NCBI GenBank assembly: GCA_903813345.2
Contig: CAIIXF020000011.1
Span: 28,262,166-28,326,165, forward strand
Direction of reading: 5' to 3'
Source of the DNA: Owenia fusiformis
Taxonomy: Eukaryota; Annelida; Polychaeta; Sabellida; Oweniidae
DNA: 64,000 nucleotides
The notes beneath the pieces were generated by a model. It did not search any database. It saw only the letters and a program-made list of their open reading frames with translations, and had not been told where the DNA came from. Each line of letters opens with the position of its first letter. The stretch's first letter is position 1. Position numbers and translations under genes: made by a program. Below, piece by piece: positions 60,960-64,000 of this stretch.

Positions 60960-63900
60960 ATGAAAATATAAGTTTTTACAAACCGGCTTTATGTACCCGT
61001 AACACGTCCAAGTATGGGATAAAAAATAATATCCCTCAAAAAGTGTCTTTGATATATCTGAAGTACAAGTTTGTCATGATCTCGTATTACGTGGTGTTAT
61101 CGGACACAGCATAACATAATCAATGTAACAATAAATAATCATTACGAAACTCATTTATGACGTATGGCGTAATGAAATGATACCATCCATTGTTAAAATA
61201 TTGTTCACTATAACACCAGTGACAATCTATTGTGTTGCTTATTTTCAGTTAGCCAACAATAAAATCAAGAAACAAACAATCGTGACTATATCTAGGCTAG
61301 TAGTTAGTCTAGAAGTAGGTTTCACAAGTGGCCACAAGTATAAACCATGGGCCACGGTCTAAAGTATGCAACAGACTTTTTGCAAACCGATGACTAAAAG
61401 TTGTCGTAAACCGATGACTAAAAGTTGTCGCTATTGATGGGAAAAAATCTTGTGTAATTGATTGTAAAAATGTATCTACATACAACTGAATGAACATGTC
61501 CCCGCCCTCATTCTAGAATACTATATAGTGTACAGGGTGGGCCACCTTTTTCATTTTAATCTCAGTTTCTTATTTTTAATGCAATCCCTTAAAATTGTAT
61601 TACCCTGTGTGAGATTGACGTGGATGTTTTGTGGTATTAAGGTTAGTTATTTTTTAAGGATTTTGTGTCACGATATTGTTCATATGAATATGTTAACATT
61701 TTCTCGAATAAAAATCAAATGCGATAGAACAGAAAATGCGTTTTTAGAATACGACTCCTATTTTTGAAAAAAAAATTAAAAAATTGATATTTTACAAATT
61801 AAAATGCATATCCTCCTCTGGTTGCTTTTAACTAAAAAAAGACTAAAATAGACTTATCGTGTGATAAAACAATTTTGATGGATTTTTATTTCAGTTAAAG
61901 CAGTACGTACTACGTACAATCATGCAATTGTATTTTAATATTACAAGGTCATACATAATTTGACAATGAATTAGTTTAAAGTGATAATATAGGCAAAGAG
62001 ACATGTAGAAAAATGAAAGGTCGAAAAAGGTAAATGTTTAAAAACTCTGTGTTAAAACGTATTCTACCCATTAAACCTAATCATCTTTGTTCATTATATT
62101 CAAGAACTAGAAATGTACGGCTCCCCAAGTTCTTCGGCCAGCGATCTGCATAGTCTTTAGTGCTTTGTACTCTTGACTGTAAAATGACTTCTCATCATTA
62201 TTTTGGATCGAATGCTGAACGGTCGAAGACGCCGGAATATGCCACGGGCAAATCTAAATTAGATCACTAAGAGGAAGCTCAAATTAATGACTTGATTAAT
62301 TCTATACCGCTTGATCAGAAACTTTCTGACGTTTGAAAAAAAATATGTTGGTCGAGTTTTAGGATATCGCAAAGAACTGCAAATGAGGAGTTGTTGAATT
62401 GCAAATTACTAATTTAGCAGACTAAAGTATACATGTATATATTTAAATTATTAATTACGAATCACTTAGATGCTTTGTAAATTGTTTATGAAAAATGAGT
62501 TAATATGGATGCGAAGGGCTCATGTTTAATTGCAATGTGGAGTAAGTGCCCTCTCAAATCAAGGTCATTTCCGATGTGCAGCGCGTGACTTGGGTATGTA
62601 GTTAATTCTACTATGACTATAACATCGTAACTTCATTGGGATTATTAGAGACACAACACAAAATTTATTTGCAAAGAAGAGCTTGTTGGAATACTGGCGA
62701 TGGAGTATTCACTAATAAAGGATTTAAGCCCTGGACTCTCAGTGCATTGTTTGCTGAATCATACCACGAAGGTGTTGTTTCAAAACCTTTGCATGACCGC
62801 GCAGCGGGAATGCAAAGTTTAGGAAACAACGCCTGAGTGGAATGAAGCAGCTACAATACATTGATTCTTGGGATTTTCACACATTGCAATTTTTCCTACA
62901 AAATCATCCGAAAGGAATCAAATCACTAAAAGAACACATTTTCAATGATTGTCAAGTTGGCAAGTCATCAAATCCAAGGTGAAAAATACATTCATTACCA
63001 TGAAAACTATTTAACTAGTGACCGTGCATGTGTTATTGATATTTCACACACTGTTCTATATGTGAAATACTGTCTTCGGATTGGCTGAAATCGGACACAC
63101 CTTGCCTAGCTATGTGTGAATTTGTCTTTATCACTAGCATTGAGTTCATAATTTTAGTCCTGTATATTTCCAGCAACTAAGACTTGAAAATCGCAACACT
63201 TCATTGGGATACCCTTACAATGTTACTGCAGCTGCTATCCACAATGGCGGAGGGGATAAATTGTCAAAATGAAGTGATCTTTCGCTTGGTTCTCGCCCGA
63301 ATACTCCGACCCTCTACACCCGCTAATGTTTTTTCAATTTTATAGCTCTTGTCGTAGGTGGCCGTTTAATACATGTTTTACCAGCTTTTGCAATGACTAT
63401 TTTTTAACTATTTTTGTTTTATGATTCTATTCAAATTAAAATCCTGGTAGAAAATCACTCTAAATCATCGCTATGTCAAATTATAGCAAAGCTCCGAACT
63501 GGAGCAGGAATTTACGACAACAGGCCAATTTCTAACCTGGACATTCGACTTCAGTTTTGATCAATCATAAAAGAAGAAAATTCTCATGAAATCCACGTCC
63601 AATTATTTACCTATTCGAGTAGCAAATACATGCTAACCTCTGTCGGCCATTGTGGATAACGGCAACTGCTGTTTGCGTTTTAAAATTGAACAGTGGCCTT
63701 AATTTTTCACAATTGGTTCTTGGAAATGAGAACGTAATAAAAGAAAATAGGAAATATAAATTACAAATAAGACAATGGGTCTATTGTCACACTAAAGATT
63801 TGTCTTATCGAAGACAAGTACCCAATCAGTTCGTAGGAGTTTCCACATCTGATCTGTAGTAGTTCTCCTGCAAAGTGCTCAATCCAATAGATATTCAAAG

Positions 63901-64000
63901 TATACATCTCGTGAATTTATTTTGCAAAACTTAGATATGAATGTGTGACGTACTTTTCCTGATCATGTGAACACTTCGTTGGCCATTAAGGTGTCTTGTC
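60960..64000. other. No gene recognised; hairpins and repeat fragments
   Basis: Contains a direct duplication of 23 bp (AAACCGATGACTAAAAGTTG, about 61383-61428) and a mariner-like end (CAGGGTGGGCCACC, 61532). A hairpin is at about 62768-62835 (GTTGTTTC...GAAACAAC around CCGCGCAGCGG), and a half copy of the 4804-5037 MITE is at about 63027-63122. The first exon of the insulin-like gene could lie here, but I could not identify it. Confidence 0.45.

Noticed and set aside
62636-62836. 66-residue open frame
   Set aside because: Its second half is a DNA hairpin (about 62768-62835); no splice signals and no recognisable domain.

Overview
This is an AT-rich, intron-containing, transposon-dense piece of nuclear DNA from an animal. 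Marine invertebrate is the best guess. The evidence is a 17-exon calcyphosin-2 gene, two BTB-BACK-Kelch genes and an insulin-like peptide gene on the minus strand. The insulin has extra cysteines in both the A and B chains, a pattern known from molluscan insulin-related peptides, so I lean to a lophotrochozoan such as a mollusc. The species cannot be fixed from the sequence alone.

Layout. 1-13.5 kb has no clear gene, only one candidate terminal exon at 3343-3510. It holds two nested transposon stacks: a 967-bp TIR element inserted into an identical-length copy of itself (958-2900), and a TTAA-flanked palindromic family nested in itself and then split by a 2.8-kb TIR element (6311-11809). Between them lies an array of eleven short palindromes (5523-6064). 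13.5-26.3 kb is a tandem duplication carrying two single-coding-exon Kelch-like genes. The first is broken by one in-frame TAA and the second is intact (600 aa). The 3' flank of the second copy has been split by a 5'-truncated LINE, a 3.1-kb TIR element and a foldback element. 26.4-30 kb is a run of further TIR and foldback elements and a minisatellite.

31.0-49.4 kb is the CAPS2-like gene (+ strand, 627 aa when the exons are joined). Its introns are full of MITEs, SINEs and minisatellites, and one minisatellite copies a splice donor three times. 49.4-57.4 kb is repeats only, including a 136-bp tandem array rich in AGGTCA half-sites and a large foldback element. 58.86-59.95 kb is the insulin-like gene (minus strand; two coding exons seen, the first coding exon not found). 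60-64 kb has only hairpins and repeat fragments.

The three gene types have no evident shared pathway. The recurring theme outside the genes is non-autonomous DNA transposons, several of which carry their own array of a short motif (GATGCAACAACACC, AAAACGTTTT, ACCGTTGTC, TATACCGA). All exon coordinates and lengths were worked out by eye from reading frames and splice consensus. Family names for mobile elements rest on target-site duplications and terminal repeats, not on database searches.
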